The position numbers and the translations under genes are program-made. The notes under the pieces were generated by a model, which saw only the letters and a program-made list of their open reading frames with translations, was not told where the DNA came from and ran no database searches. A stretch of 64,000 nt of DNA from Medicago truncatula (Eukaryota > Streptophyta > Magnoliopsida > Fabales > Fabaceae). The stretch is taken from positions 2,247,001 to 2,311,000 of the forward strand of contig NC_053047.1 in the NCBI RefSeq assembly GCF_003473485.1. Reading direction: 5' to 3'. This document shows, piece after piece, positions 48,040 to 59,752 of this stretch; positions within the stretch are counted from its first letter, which is position 1; each line of letters opens with the position of its first letter.

Positions 48040-50167
48040 TCTCTGTGCTAGCTTTATAATACTTTGTAATTTGTAATTTGTCTATTTTCAAACTATGTAA
48101 TCCTTTCAGATCCATGTTGTGTTAGTTGTGGAATAATTTGTGATATTTTGGTGTACTTCATTTGGTTCAATTTCATGAAGGTTGAAAAGATTATGGCGAT
48201 TAATTTATTCAAAAAATTATTTCTGCATTGTCATTTATCAATATGTAATATACTTTGGATTAATGTGAAAGTTGTTCATCCATATTCATTTACACATTTG
48301 TTTTCGTTAATGTGAATTTTTAAGGGGAAAAACTTTTTTTAGAGGTTAAAGGTCAAAATCTTGAAATCATATTTAACTCTAGCGTTGTTAAAAAAAATAA
48401 ATTTTGCAAAAAAAAGATTTATATAATATATTATACACGACTATAAATTATTCGAGTAGGTCATTCGATTAGTATAATTGTCAATTGAATTTCCGGACCA
48501 AAATTGATAAACTTTACACACCATTGACCCTCCACTTTGGTGATTTTGTTTTATGGTACTTAGTTATAGAAGATGAATGATTAAGGTTATGGATTGGATG
48601 CTAAAGATATTGAAGTGAAAAGTGACAGAAAATAATAGAATTTTTTCATTTTTTGGGTTTGACTGTGAGTTTAGGATGAACAATTCAACCGTTTCTTCCC
48701 CTTTCATTTTTAGGTCTTATTTATTTATTTTTAATAGAATATATAATTTAACAAAATTTATTTTTATTTTAATTTGGACCTATATATCATAACATGCCAC
48801 TATCAAATGTATATCAAACACATAAATAGATAAAATAATACAGTTTTTTTTTATCATGTGTGTATTTGTTTATCTTATCAGTATCGTATATTTATATATT
48901 TATCATATATTTTATCTATCATATGTTACTCACCAAACAAACTCGTGAAATGTTAATAAAACTTTACATTTATTTATGAGTTTGCAAAATACTGAGCTTT
49001 AATAGGTTGTCGGTTCAAAACTACTATGCACAGACAATCAATACAACACTAAAAATTGACACATTAGAATAATAAAAAGTAAAATAAAAAACAATTGTGA
49101 TGTTGTATAACTACATTCTCTCACTTTTGAATGTTTCATTGATTGTCTATTGAAAGTTGTTTTGAACCTACAATACACCGCCTTTAAACTCTTAATTTAT
49201 TCTGTCATAATTTGATTTTAACTCGCCCAAACTAAGTTGTTCTTTATCACAAGTTGTTTCGTTTGGGTTTGACAAGATACCACATAAGCTTAACTTAAAT
49301 TGTAGAATTTCAATTAATTATTTTTATGAAAAAGCGGATTTCAATTAATTATAATATCGAGTCTGATTAAACTCGACCCAAAAAATGTAACAAAAAAAAC
49401 TCGATTCAAAACAATGGTGTCAAAGTCATATTGTCAATTTCACGTACCCATACAAATCAAATAGTGGCAACTATGGCTGTTTGTGTTAGGGAATTCGAGA
49501 GAGCTTCGGGAATAACGATGTGTTAATGATATAGAAGATCAATGACCATAAGAGAATTAGATACAACATTTTTATCCAAAACATCGAAGCATTAGATATA
49601 AGAATTACTCTCTTAATATATCTAATATTTATCCCATATATAGTTGATATGAGACCAATAACTCTCACTTCCATTCAACAATATATATAACAAGAAAACT
49701 CTTAAACCTTGAGTATCCATTTGAAGTCTATAAAACTTGTTGAGATTTGTTAGTGGTGGGCTGACGGCAAAAAAAACAAAAGAAGAAAATTTTGAGAATT
49801 AGGATGTTGATAATTTTGCTTAAAATGCAACATAGACAGTTAAAAATTATATTAATTTAGATCAATTTGGCACAAAGAAATGTATATTTTCTTTTATTGA
49901 AGGTTGAAGTAATAAAATGCAAGATTGAGTAAAAAAGGAATGTCAAATGAAACTCAAAGAGATTAAATGATGGGATAAAAATTATGAGAGTAAAAGTGAG
50001 TGTAAAATTAACAACAAAGAGATGAAATAATGAGATAATAAAAAGCGTGTTTCAAATGACCAAAGTTTATATAAGAATTTTCATTAATTAGTTGTTTACA
50101 TTTTTCCCTATAATGAAAATGGTAATTGATGAATTGGTTTACCAATACCAAAGATTTACAACTATCG
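48040..50167. other. Intergenic DNA after the P450 array, no gene seen
   Basis: The first about 250 bp resemble the 3' flank of P450 D (GTTAGTTGTG..TTTGTGATATT, then GATTAATGTGAAAGTTGTT) and probably include the 3' UTR. The remainder is AT-rich with no gene, element ends or clear repeat. Confidence 0.55.
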
Positions 50168-50172
50168 GTCTA

Positions 50173-51456
50173 GGATGATAGTTAGTTATTCACTATTTTT
50201 AATGTTTTTTTTATGATATTTTGAGTTCATAAGCAAGTTTAAACAGCAAATAAAACAAGAAAAATAGAAGATTTTGAAGAAAGCAAAATCGTATCACGAT
50301 TGTTGAAAATGTATCGAGATTTAGAGCACAGGACGAGGTTCATTCGACATTGGTTAAAACGTGTCATGATGGCTATTTCGTGACACGATTTTAGGGACAT
50401 GTGGCATACTTTGAAGTGCTTAAGAGTGAAGCTGAAATTTTATCATGGCTTAATTATCATATAGCCACACTTACGGTATATGCTTGGCAATTGGAAAATA
50501 GTAAAATAAAAACAAATGGGCTTTAACCAAAGTTTCTGGTGTTGACCCGTATTGGAAGATAGATGGCATTGTGAGATATAAAAAGGCCAGCCGCACAACA
50601 CACATTCATTCACGTTTTTGGCATTGACGGCTTGGCACAAGAACGTTTCGGCAATCACGTTTTCGGCAGAGAGGAAGGAAGCATATGGAAAAAGAACATC
50701 AACCGTAGTGATTGTGAAGTAACTGAAGAGTAAGCCGGTAACGACAGAACTCTATCGGTTTATTTTTTTTACTATGCTGTTTATTTCTTTTATGTCTAGC
50801 TAATTTCCAGAGATTTGGTATGGGATGATTCTAATGTATTGAAACATGTTGCTGTGAAACTCTATGACAATCTAGTTTTTATTTAATTCAATTGTTCTTA
50901 ATGTTTTTTATATATTGACACCATATAAACGTGATTTCGTGAGAATTGATGACTACTGACGCTTTCAACTTAGACCTAATTGAATTGTTCTAATAAACAT
51001 GGTTAGTCTATGAATGAATAATCGTTTATTAGTGATATTAGGTTAACGTATTTAACTCAAGGGATTGATTAGGACTATTTTGTTAACTATCGTGGAACTA
51101 TCATTCATAAGAATATGTGCAGTATACCAACTAGGGGAACATAGATGATTCGAAAGAGATGATCTCAGCTCTCTCTCCTTATCTTTTTCAAAACTATCTT
51201 TATCATCTAGGGGAACATAGATGATTCGAAAGAGATGATCTCAACTCTCTCTCCTTATCTTTTCCAAAACTATCTTTATCATCTGTTTATTTAATTTTAT
51301 GCAATCAAAACTACTTCCTCGGACACTAAAATAATTTACAAATCCTAGATATTAACCTTATTGCTAAATTGAGATTAACACAGTCTCTGTGGATACAAAC
51401 AAACTTATAAATTTTATTACTTCGATAGTTTTAGTACACTTGCTAATAGTTTGTCG
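50173..51456 (+). mobile_element. Solo LTR, family 1, copy 2
   Basis: It is flanked by the 5-bp repeat GTCTA (50168-50172 and 51457-51461). It starts GGATGATAG, aligned base for base with TGATGACAG of copy 3, so both ends have decayed from TG..CA. It shares the GTTAACTATCGTGGAACT, GGGGAACATAGATGATT and CTTCGATAG..GTACACTTGC blocks with the other two. A 77-bp tandem duplication lies inside (from about 51133 and 51210). CGTGTCATGATGG and TTCGTGACACGATTTT represent the palindromic motif. Confidence 0.82.
51133..51286. repeat. Tandem duplication of 77 bp inside solo LTR copy 2
   Basis: AGGGGAACATAGATGATTCG through TCTTTATCATCT appears twice in direct succession with about three differences. Confidence 0.92.
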
Positions 51457-51938
51457 GTCTACGTGAACCTGCTAAATGAATCATTCAACTATCTTAATTC
51501 TTAAAAATTACGGTTAGGTTGATACTATGAATTACTAAGTTGTTTTGAAAATAAGCTTCATTGGTCAATCCTCTAATAACATTCCTTAGTAGATTTTATA
51601 CTCTTAATATTTCAATTATATATTTACCTATCGCTTTCAATTGCAGAAAACCTCTATTTTTCTATAATAGATATGGGTCTCATGCAATCTCATAAACGCG
51701 ATATGACAAGTGAAGTTAAACTTTCACCATAAAAAATTCAACAAGATCAAACACATAAAATAAGTACAATATAATATATTCACCTGTCACTTTCAATTGT
51801 TGAAAACCTCTATTTTTTGTAATAGATATGGGTCCGATGCAATCTCATAAACGCAATGTGCTAAGTGAAGTTAAACTTTTACCGTAAATTATTCAACAAG
51901 ACCAAACACATAAAATAAGTATCATGTAATATTGTAAA

Positions 51939-52224
51939 GGCTAAAATATGGTTTTAGTCCCTGCAAATATGCCTTGTTTTGGTTATAGTCCCTGTAGTAA
52001 AAAAAAATTGTTTTTAGTCCCTGCAAATATACCTTGCAGGGATCTTTTTAAAAAACAAAATATTTTGCAGGGACCAAAAACTACAAAATGGGTTCAGTCA
52101 TCATGTGTCACGTATGCAAATCATCACAAAAATGGGGTCAGCGGCTATTTTAAAAAACAAAAAATTTTGCAGGGACCAAAAACAAATTTTTTTTTTTTAC
52201 AGGGACTAAAACCATATTTTAGCC
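51939..52224. mobile_element. Mutator-type MITE (286 bp)
   Basis: The ends GGCTAAAATATGGTTTTAGT and their reverse complement are flanked by a perfect 9-bp duplication TATTGTAAA (51930-51938 and 52225-52233). Repeats of GTCCCTGCAAA/TTTGCAGGGAC follow inside both arms. It is a common plant MULE-MITE type, without coding capacity. Confidence 0.93.
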
Positions 52225-52617
52225 TATTGTAAAATAATGGAAACCAAAGTTTAAATTTGTCAAACATTATTATAGCAGCTTGGTTCTTTGAAAACACTAC
52301 AAAGCCTGATGAAATCATTGTAGAACTATAAACAGCAAGCATTCCTCCAATGACATCTCATAAGAGAATTATTCTTATAAAAGAAAATTAATTGATCCCT
52401 ATGGGACCAAAATCAACATTGAAAACAACAAAAAGGAAAAATCAACTGCTACTGGAAAAACAAAATCAAATCCTAAGATGTTGTAACTCCCATAGTGAGC
52501 TTATACATGCCTTCCAATTTCCATTCTCAATGCTTCTCCTACTTCTGCAAAAACCACATCCAATCCAACACTTAATTTCTCTTCAAATTTCAAATTAAAC
52601 TAATCGTACTAACCAAT

Positions 52618-53473
52618 TCAAAACAACAACAAAAAAATACACATGCACGTACATATCTTGCCATTCTCAAGAGCATCAGGAACCTTGTAGGAATCAGCAT
52701 TAACCTCGGACAACCACACACCAGGAAAAAGGGCCTACACAAATAATAAAATCAACATTATAATCAGAATATAAAATTAGGATTAGTACCAATTAATTAA
52801 TCATTCAATTGAATCAACTTACATTCATTTTCTTCTGAACATTTTTAGATCTCCTTTTGGGCCTTCTGGGAGGCATTTGACCTGTCATCTTGATGAAATC
52901 TTCCTCAATCTCCTTCTTTGTCAACGACAAAGAAAACTTCATCGCCTTCTTCTCAGTAGAACCGCCACCTTTTAACGGCGACGATATGTTGGGGTTCTTC
53001 TCGTCAATCTTCAACCCTTTTCCAGCATCTCCAGGAACACCTTTCCTCGTCCTGAAATTCCAAGCTTTCTCTCCTGCAGCAGCCTTTGACGACCCTTCAC
53101 CACCACTACCGACACCATTCTCTTTGTCCTTCTTCATAATGGCATCTCTAATCCTTCTACCTTCGACCTTCATATCAAGTGTCAACCTCTCCCGCATAGC
53201 ATCAACCCCTTCATCATCACCGTAATCGATCTTTAGCATGCCCATCCTCTCCATTGCACTCTCCTGTGATGACACCATCTCCCTCTGCGATGATCCATCG
53301 CCATTTTCAGGGACCTTTTGACACCTGAGTTGACGCTGATAACCCCATTTCAAAGAAGAAGGAAAATTGAAGCTGTGAAGAGGAGCCTTCACTCTTTCAC
53401 CTTCACCTTCGTCGGCACCAAAACCATTACCCATAGTAACATCTCTCTCCTTTTCTTTAGTAGAAAATACCAT
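52618..53473 (-). CDS. DUF1639 family protein
   Basis: On the minus strand, exon 1 (53473-52823) and exon 2 (52734-52618), joined by a phase-0 GT-AG intron, give 255 aa. The N-terminal part has APLHSFNFPSSLKWGYQRQL. The middle is charged and of low complexity. The C-terminus has the family signature: FSLSLTKKEIEEDFIKMTGQ, then MPPRRPKRRSKNVQKKMN running across the splice into ALFPGVWLSEVNADSYKVPD. This is the conserved core of plant DUF1639 proteins, whose function is not established. The last 12 residues after ENGK are unlike the family and run into non-coding DNA. A donor GTACGT at this point could lead to a further exon, so the 3' end is uncertain. The basic PRRPKRR tract could act as a nuclear signal (inference). 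Confidence 0.88.
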
Positions 53474-54329
53474 TTTCTCGGTAAATTCAGACGAAAGAGA
53501 AAATGTTATCTGGTTTTTGGTTTCATGTACATTTATATAGACGGTGGTGGTTCTAACGTTCGGCTTAGGTTTATGCTCTATTTGCTAAGATGCAATTTGG
53601 GTGGCTTTTATTTTTAATTTTTTATTTCCAATTCCTCGCTTTTTCCTTTTTAATTTACCTTTCCTTTTTTTTTAGTGGATGATTTATCATTTTTTTAATG
53701 ATGCAATCACAACCGTTGGTTTTGAAACTTATATTGCCAGGTAAACAGTGGAAAATTGATTTACTGTATCAATAAAACTAATAAATTTTATTTTTATGGA
53801 ATGATTTAATAATTTTTGATTTCATTTTACATACTTATCTCTTTACAATTAATAGTCAAAAATAGTTTTGACTAAACAATGATTAATATTAGTTTGAATT
53901 TTATAAATAAAAAATAACAAAAAACTTACACCATTTTTTAAAAATATATTGAGTAATATTAAAGAAATTAAGTATGTTTAATTCATCGAGGGGATGGTAG
54001 CTCAATTGTTTCTATACATATTAATTTGTATGCACTCACATGCATTCAATTAAAATAGCACTAAATCCACCTTAGTTCGGTGGTGTTGCTTTAAGATATT
54101 GGAATGTGTTTCTTTTAAGCTCTCATGTTTGTTATCTCTTGATATTAATTTTGGTGGACTAGTGCATATGGAGTTTTGCAAGTTCTAACTATAAATGGAC
54201 AAATTTGCATGCGATAAAATTAAAATTCTTAGATTAGTCGGTGTTTAGGTCGGATATCGGATTTTAAAAAATTAATAATTAAATGGCTCTATATATTAAC
54301 ATTGAATATTTTCTTATGTGAAAGGGTAT
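53474..54329. other. Upstream region of the DUF1639 gene, no further gene seen
   Basis: It contains the presumed divergent promoter and 5' UTR of the minus-strand gene, then AT-rich DNA with no recognisable element. Confidence 0.5.
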
Positions 54330-54865
54330 TTAGATAGACAAAATAAATCGATAGATTGAAAAATATGGAATTTTTTCTACCAGTTGTATGTACATGCATA
54401 TGACGTTTTTATGATATATTTGATAAACTTTTAGGTATATAAATATATATCTTAATAGAACTTAAGGGTCTTAGATAGACAAAATTAACAACGAGATAGA
54501 AAAATATGGTAATATGTTTTGCCAGCTGTATGTGCACGCATATGCTATTTTTATGATATCTTACCTCAAATTTTAAAGTGATTTACATATAATCTTCTAA
54601 GTATATGGGTATGTATGTCTTAATAGAATTTAAGAATTTTAGATGGACAAAATTAATAGCGAGATTTAAAATATGGTAGTCTGTTTTGTCAGCTGTATGT
54701 ACATGCATATGGTGTTTTTATGATATCTAATCAAAATTATTTATATCTAATCTTTTAATGTATGAATAGAATTTAAGAGTTTTAGATAGACAAAATTAAC
54801 AATGAGAAAGAAACATATGGTTCTCTGTTTTGCAAGCTGTATGTACACGCATATGACATTTTATA
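54330..54865. repeat. Diverged tandem repeat array, four units of 141-168 bp
   Basis: Units begin at TTAGATAGACAAAAT (54330, 54471, 54639 and 54782). Each contains GCTGTATGTACATGCATATG or a close variant, then TTTTTATGATAT. Units differ by substitutions and small indels, so the array is old. It has no coding potential. Confidence 0.85.
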
Positions 54866-56503
54866 AGATAAATACATTGCATAATTAAAATTATACAATT
54901 CAAAGACGATATCCTAAAAGTGAAAAGTTGTTTCTTTTAGAGCACCAACAAACTTGACCTGTTTCTATAAATGTAAAGTTGTTTCTTTGTTCGATAAGTT
55001 TTTGGACACTGAATGTAGACACTTATTTGACCTATAGTTCAAACTGTATTTCACTATGTTTTATAGATTAATTATTTTTGCCACATCCTATAACACTTGG
55101 TATCAAAATGTGCAAAAGTAATACTTTTTGAGTTGTTAAAATGTGAAATTATTATTTTTCACATAAAAATATTTATCATTGTATAGATAAGATATATAAG
55201 AGATTTACAGTTTTGGTCCCCCTACTATGATAAACCCGCAATTTTGCTCTCCTCATTTTTAATTTTGCAATTTTAGTACTCTAATTTGAATTATACAATT
55301 TTGTTCCTTATGTCAAATGTTCATCATATTTTTAGCAGAAACAATGATGTTATAGTCGGAGACTAATGTGACATTTATTATGTGGAACTTATGTGACAAA
55401 AGAGTGATGACGTGACACTTAATATATTGTGAGTCATCCTAATGTTGCATTTTTTGCGTGGAACTTACATGACATTTATTACATTGTTCTTATTTGGCTG
55501 CCACATATGAATCCTACATGGCTCTAAGAATTCACTTAAAAAATAAATTCTACAAAATGGTAGTATTGGGAGTTAAAAACTTAAGGATGGTAATGTGGAC
55601 CGGCCCACTCTATTTAAGCACACTTTTCGTCCCGTCAAGAGGCACACTGTTAATTATTTTCATAAAAAAAAAAAAAATTATCATTTTTAGGGGGGTCTAT
55701 TTATTATTTTCTTCTTATGTTATGTTTTGGACTTAGACTGCATTGTATAGCATATAATACAGAAGATTTCTCAGTGCACCTCTCACCATTGCTTACCCCA
55801 TCGGGTCGTAATTTTCGATGGGTACATTTTTTCTTCAAATTAGGTGGATTGGGTTCTAGAACTGATGTTTATTTCTGCGAAATTTTGAGCAATTCAATGG
55901 GTGCATAGAGCAATTACCTATAATATATATAGTTTGTGCATCTAATTTTTATTGGGCTTAGGTTGGTTAAACAAGCTCAATTAGTTTATTTAACTTTCCT
56001 TTAAAAAAATAAAATAAAATAAGGCCATTATTATATAGTTCAAGTTGTTAAATGTTTGGTTAGTAGTAAATTAAGCTACTTAAGTTCAATCAATTTTTTA
56101 GGCTATATATAATTAATCATATCATTTTGAAATCCTTTGATGCTCGTGTTCCTGCTGATTTAAGTTTTCTTTCCGGTGGCTATTTTCCGTGGAGAGGTGT
56201 GTATAAACATTTAACACTTTTTTTAAGAATACATATTTGTAATGAAATGCGCCTAAAAGGCCCAAATCATTTATCATTTAGTTAGTCCAACAAGATAACT
56301 CATGAGAATTGTTTTTCTCCCTTTTATTTTTGTTCATTCACATGTCAAAATGAGTAAACTTACGTTAGGCATAATTAAGAAAATGAGCAATTTTGGCATG
56401 GAGAAGAACAGTTCTCGATAACTCATTAGGAACATGGCAAACAAGTCCAACAAAGGGACCAAATCCAAGATCATTCGCCTCGAAGCGATGTGAAACATAT
56501 GAT
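54866..56503. other. Intergenic DNA, no gene seen
   Basis: A Mutator-MITE-like single arm begins near 55208 (TTTTGGTCCCCCTACTATGA), and no clear partner end was found. Open frames at 55494-55908 have no recognisable domain. Confidence 0.45.
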
Positions 56504-57066
56504 TGTTGTTGTGCACAAGTGTGAGTTATATGTCCCACATCGGTTAAAAGAGTAAAGGTTGAACACCTTATAAGTAAGAGGACCCATAAACCCATTGCCT
56601 TAAGGTTTTGGGTAAGAGTGTGGTGTCTTTCTTGCTTGAGTGGTTTTTCTAGCCTCGATGTGGAAGGTCCCCCGAGCTTCCCCAGTGACCCAACAGTGGT
56701 ATCAGAGCCCCGGTTCGACGAAGGGTGCAACCGAGGTAGTCGGTCGTTGCGAAGAAAGTCGCAACAGCAGTACAAGCAGCAAGTGGCTCCTTGTGCAGGA
56801 ACAATGATACAGGTAAACTAAGAGCTTCCGCTTGAAGGGGGAGCATGATGAATAAATGGACTCACATTTGGGGGAGTGTTGGTTTGCAAGTGTGAGTTAT
56901 ATGTCCCACATCGGATAAAATAGTAAAGGTTGAACACCTTATAAGTAAGAGGACCCATAAACCCATTACCTTAAGGTTTTAGGTAAGAATGTGGTGTCTC
57001 TCTTGCTTGAGTGGTTGTTCTAGCCTCGATGTGGACGGTCCCCCGAGCTTCTCTAGTGACCCAACA
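56504..57066 (+). mobile_element. Complete TRIM retrotransposon (563 bp)
   Basis: Two LTRs (56504-56695, 192 bp; 56877-57066, 190 bp) begin TGTTG and end CCCAACA. They share GAGTTATATGTCCCACATCG and further sequence with few differences. Directly after the left LTR comes the primer-binding site TGGTATCAGAGC (56697-56708), complementary to the 3' end of initiator tRNA-Met. A purine tract TTGGGGGAG precedes the right LTR. The internal region is only 181 bp and non-coding. Flanks ATGAT (56499-56503) and ATGAC (57067-57071) are a 5-bp duplication with one mismatch. It must rely on proteins from another retrotransposon. Confidence 0.93.
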
Positions 57067-57193
57067 ATGACAACATCTCATACACAATCTCAAGAGCCAC
57101 CTCGTTTCTACTTCAAGAATGAGTAGAGCCCCGACGCACTCCATCGTCTGAAGTAGCTACAAACTGCTAGATAACTTGTTTCATTACTACTTA

Positions 57194-58345
57194 TGATGAC
57201 AGTCCGTCATTCGCTATTTTTAGAGTCTTTTTATATGTAGTTTGATCACATATTGGAGTTCACAAGGCAACTTATGCAGCAAAAGAGTAGGAAACTGAAG
57301 AAAATACAAAGAAGAGAATCGTGTCACAATTTGGTAAAAACGTGACACGATTTTAGAAGATCAAAATCAAGCTTCGACATTGAAGAAATCGGGTCACGAT
57401 GGCATAATCGTGGCACGATCTGAGGAAACCCTAATTCAGTGATTTGCGATTCAAGGAGAATCGTGGCACGATTTACTTAAATCGTGGCACGATTTTAGGC
57501 GAAATTCTGTGCCTATTTAAGCTGAAGTCTATTCCAAAGACAGGTGTGACGATTTGGAGAGAGCAAAGTGCGATTTTGAGACCTAAAGACGGCTAGGAGG
57601 GCGATTTCTTCAACCTTCTATCAGTTTATGTATGTTTTAATTCCACTATTGATTATGCTATTTGTAAACTCAATTATGAGTAGCTAAATCTCTTAGAGAT
57701 TAGGTCTAAGATGATTCTTTGTAACCCTAATTGAACCATGTTGTTGTGAAACTCTATTTATTGTGAATGACAATCTAGTTTTTATTCAATTCAATTATTC
57801 TTAATGCTTTTTATATCCTGATCAAATATAAACATGATTTAGTGAGAATGAATGACTACTGACCATAGCTTTCTACTTAGACAAAATTGAATTGTTCTAA
57901 TAAACAGGGTTAGTCTAGGAATGGATAATCGTTTGTTAGTGATATTAGGTTAACGTTCTTAAAACCTTCAAAGATTATTAGACCACCTAAGGAATTACAG
58001 GCTGTAGTTTGAGAAGAGGGTCCTAACTCAAGGGATTGATTAGGACTATTTTGTTAACTATCGTGGAACTAGAAAATCATTCATAAGAATAGGTGCAGTA
58101 TACCAATTAGGGGAACATAGATGATTTGAAAGACCTGATCTCATCTCTCTCTTATTCTTTCCAAAACTATCTTTATATTCTGTTTATTTAATTTTATGCA
58201 AACCAAAACTACTGCCTCAGGCACTAAAATAATTTACACATCTTAAATATTAACCTTATTGCTAAATTGAGATTAACAGTGTCCTCGTGGGAACGATATT
58301 TTTACTACTTCGATAGTATTTGGTACACTTGCCAAAATTCTATCA
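57194..58345 (+). mobile_element. Solo LTR, family 1, copy 3 (best preserved)
   Basis: TGATGACAG..TTCTATCA is flanked by a perfect 5-bp duplication ACTTA (57189-57193 and 58346-58350). It is 1152 bp with canonical TG..CA ends and no tandem duplication. Between 57310 and 57500 there are at least five ATCGTGGCACGAT-like palindromes. No second LTR, primer site or coding region lies nearby, so it is a product of LTR-LTR recombination. Confidence 0.92.
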
Positions 58346-58442
58346 ACTTACATGGAGCTATTTGAATTAGATAGGCACATTCTCCTATCTTGGATTCAAT
58401 TACTCCAAACAACGAGAATAATTTAGAGTAGATCAAATGAAG

Positions 58443-58457
58443 CCCCCCCCCCCCCCC
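58443..58457. repeat. C15 homopolymer
   Basis: Fifteen C in a row in an AT-rich region. The exact length may be an assembly artefact. Confidence 0.9.
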
Positions 58458-58840
58458 GTTATGATCACAAAGTTACTCATCCCACTTTTACTCATATCCC
58501 TATTTTATAGAATCTTACTTACTTGGACATTAGAGTGCCCTCTGCAGGTACACATCCCTCCACTTGGAGGAGTGTACGACCAGTCACGATGAATTTGTTC
58601 ACCGACATGATGACTACATCCTCTGCTCAGGAAGTACACCTTGTTTGAGTTAAGTAAACCACCAAATTCGTCGCTAATCTTGTAGGACACTCAAATAAAT
58701 TCACGAGGTTATAGTTATTCCGAAAAGATCTTTTCTCTATCAAATTTTGTTCATATTAGTTTTTCTGAACGTTAAGTACTAACTAAATTGATTGTAAATT
58801 GCTAAATATAGGATCAAATTCATAGTGAATGTGCAAGGAC

Positions 58841-58859
58841 TTTTTTTTTTTTTGAAGAA
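58841..58859 (-). mobile_element. Possible tail-only retroposon insertion in the orphan copy
   Basis: A T-run followed by GAAGAAA is flanked by TGCAAGGACTTTT and TGTAAGGACTTTT, 12 of 13 identical. On the minus strand the insert is TTTCTTC plus poly(A), like the LINE 3' end at 43321. Confidence 0.55.
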
Positions 58860-59427
58860 AATATGTAAGGACTTTTATTTACTCACTTTATATGACTGAA
58901 TATAGGGTGAGTAAATAAATAACAAGGGTAATTAATGTGGTTATTTTTTAATAAGTTGATTGTAAATGGCTGAAAAATCACATTAATGACCCTTATTATT
59001 TTTATTAATGACTTATATTACTAAAAATATTAATAAAAAATATACTCCTATTTTTTGGGGAAAAATATCAAAAAGTTTGCAAAATGTCTTGTATTACTCA
59101 CAAGCCAATTTGGTAAAAAGAGATCTATAATTAGAGACAAATAGGGTAATTGAAAGTAGATTAGCCTTCTTGGTCTAATGTGAAAGGGAAAAAAAAATTA
59201 AGGTGTGCAAAAATAATAAAATTAAAATGGCATATGCAAATCTTAATATTTTAGGGCGTGAAGATGCACACCTTGAGCTATGCAATCTAAGCATTTTACT
59301 TTTGCATATTTAAATTTTTTATACTTGCAAAAATCAAATCTAATATTAAGGACTGCAACATGATCAAATGTTTGGTATAACTCATAGGTGGTGGGATATC
59401 AAAATTCAAATGAAATGAATGAATAAA

Positions 59428-59470
59428 TATCTCAAGCATGGGCCATGTTGAATAATTTAGAGTCACATGA
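59428..59470. promoter_or_regulatory. Conserved upstream block with TGGGCC motif (orphan copy)
   Basis: TATCTCAAGCATGGGCCATG and GAGTCACATG match the blocks upstream of P450 D and E, though no P450 lies downstream here. Confidence 0.4.
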
Positions 59471-59752
59471 ATGGACGAACCATAAAATATGTAACAACCA
59501 ATGATATGCCTCCACATAAGTGGCAACACATTGCCATCTCAATACAACATCATCATTTTGATCCTTTGAAGGACATACGTGTCAAGCCACGACTGCACTG
59601 TCGGTTGTATATAGTTAGTTGAAGCATCTTTTCATCTCATAGAATAGATACCTCTTTTTTTATGTCTTCTTTTCCTTACTAGGTAACGACTTTTCGAATG
59701 TTTATGTTGGTAGTTTGTTCTTGTTTTTTCCACTACTATTGTAAACTTGTTA

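Larger units (their letters stand above)
58655..59670 (+). repeat. Orphan copy of the P450 D upstream region
   Basis: It aligns collinearly with 37650-39090, from TGTAGGACACTCAAATAAATT through GTGAAGATGCACACCTTGAG, TATCTCAAGCATGGGCCATG and GTCAAGCCACGACTGCACTG to GAAGCAT. No P450 exon follows within the window. It lacks both MITEs present in the other copy and has its own poly(T) insertion at about 58841. Confidence 0.88.

Noticed and set aside
52890-53225. 111-codon plus-strand frame opposite the DUF1639 gene
   Set aside because: It is the antisense shadow of the minus-strand coding exon, whose translation carries the family signature.
55494-55908. Two open frames of 63 and 80 codons
   Set aside because: No similarity to a known domain, no conserved splice context, and composition like the flanking DNA.
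56697-56708. tRNA-like motif TGGTATCAGAGC
   Set aside because: It is a 12-nt primer-binding site in a retrotransposon. No tRNA gene surrounds it.
56365-56846. Open frames on both strands around 56.4-56.8 kb
   Set aside because: They run through the TRIM LTR and its non-coding internal region.
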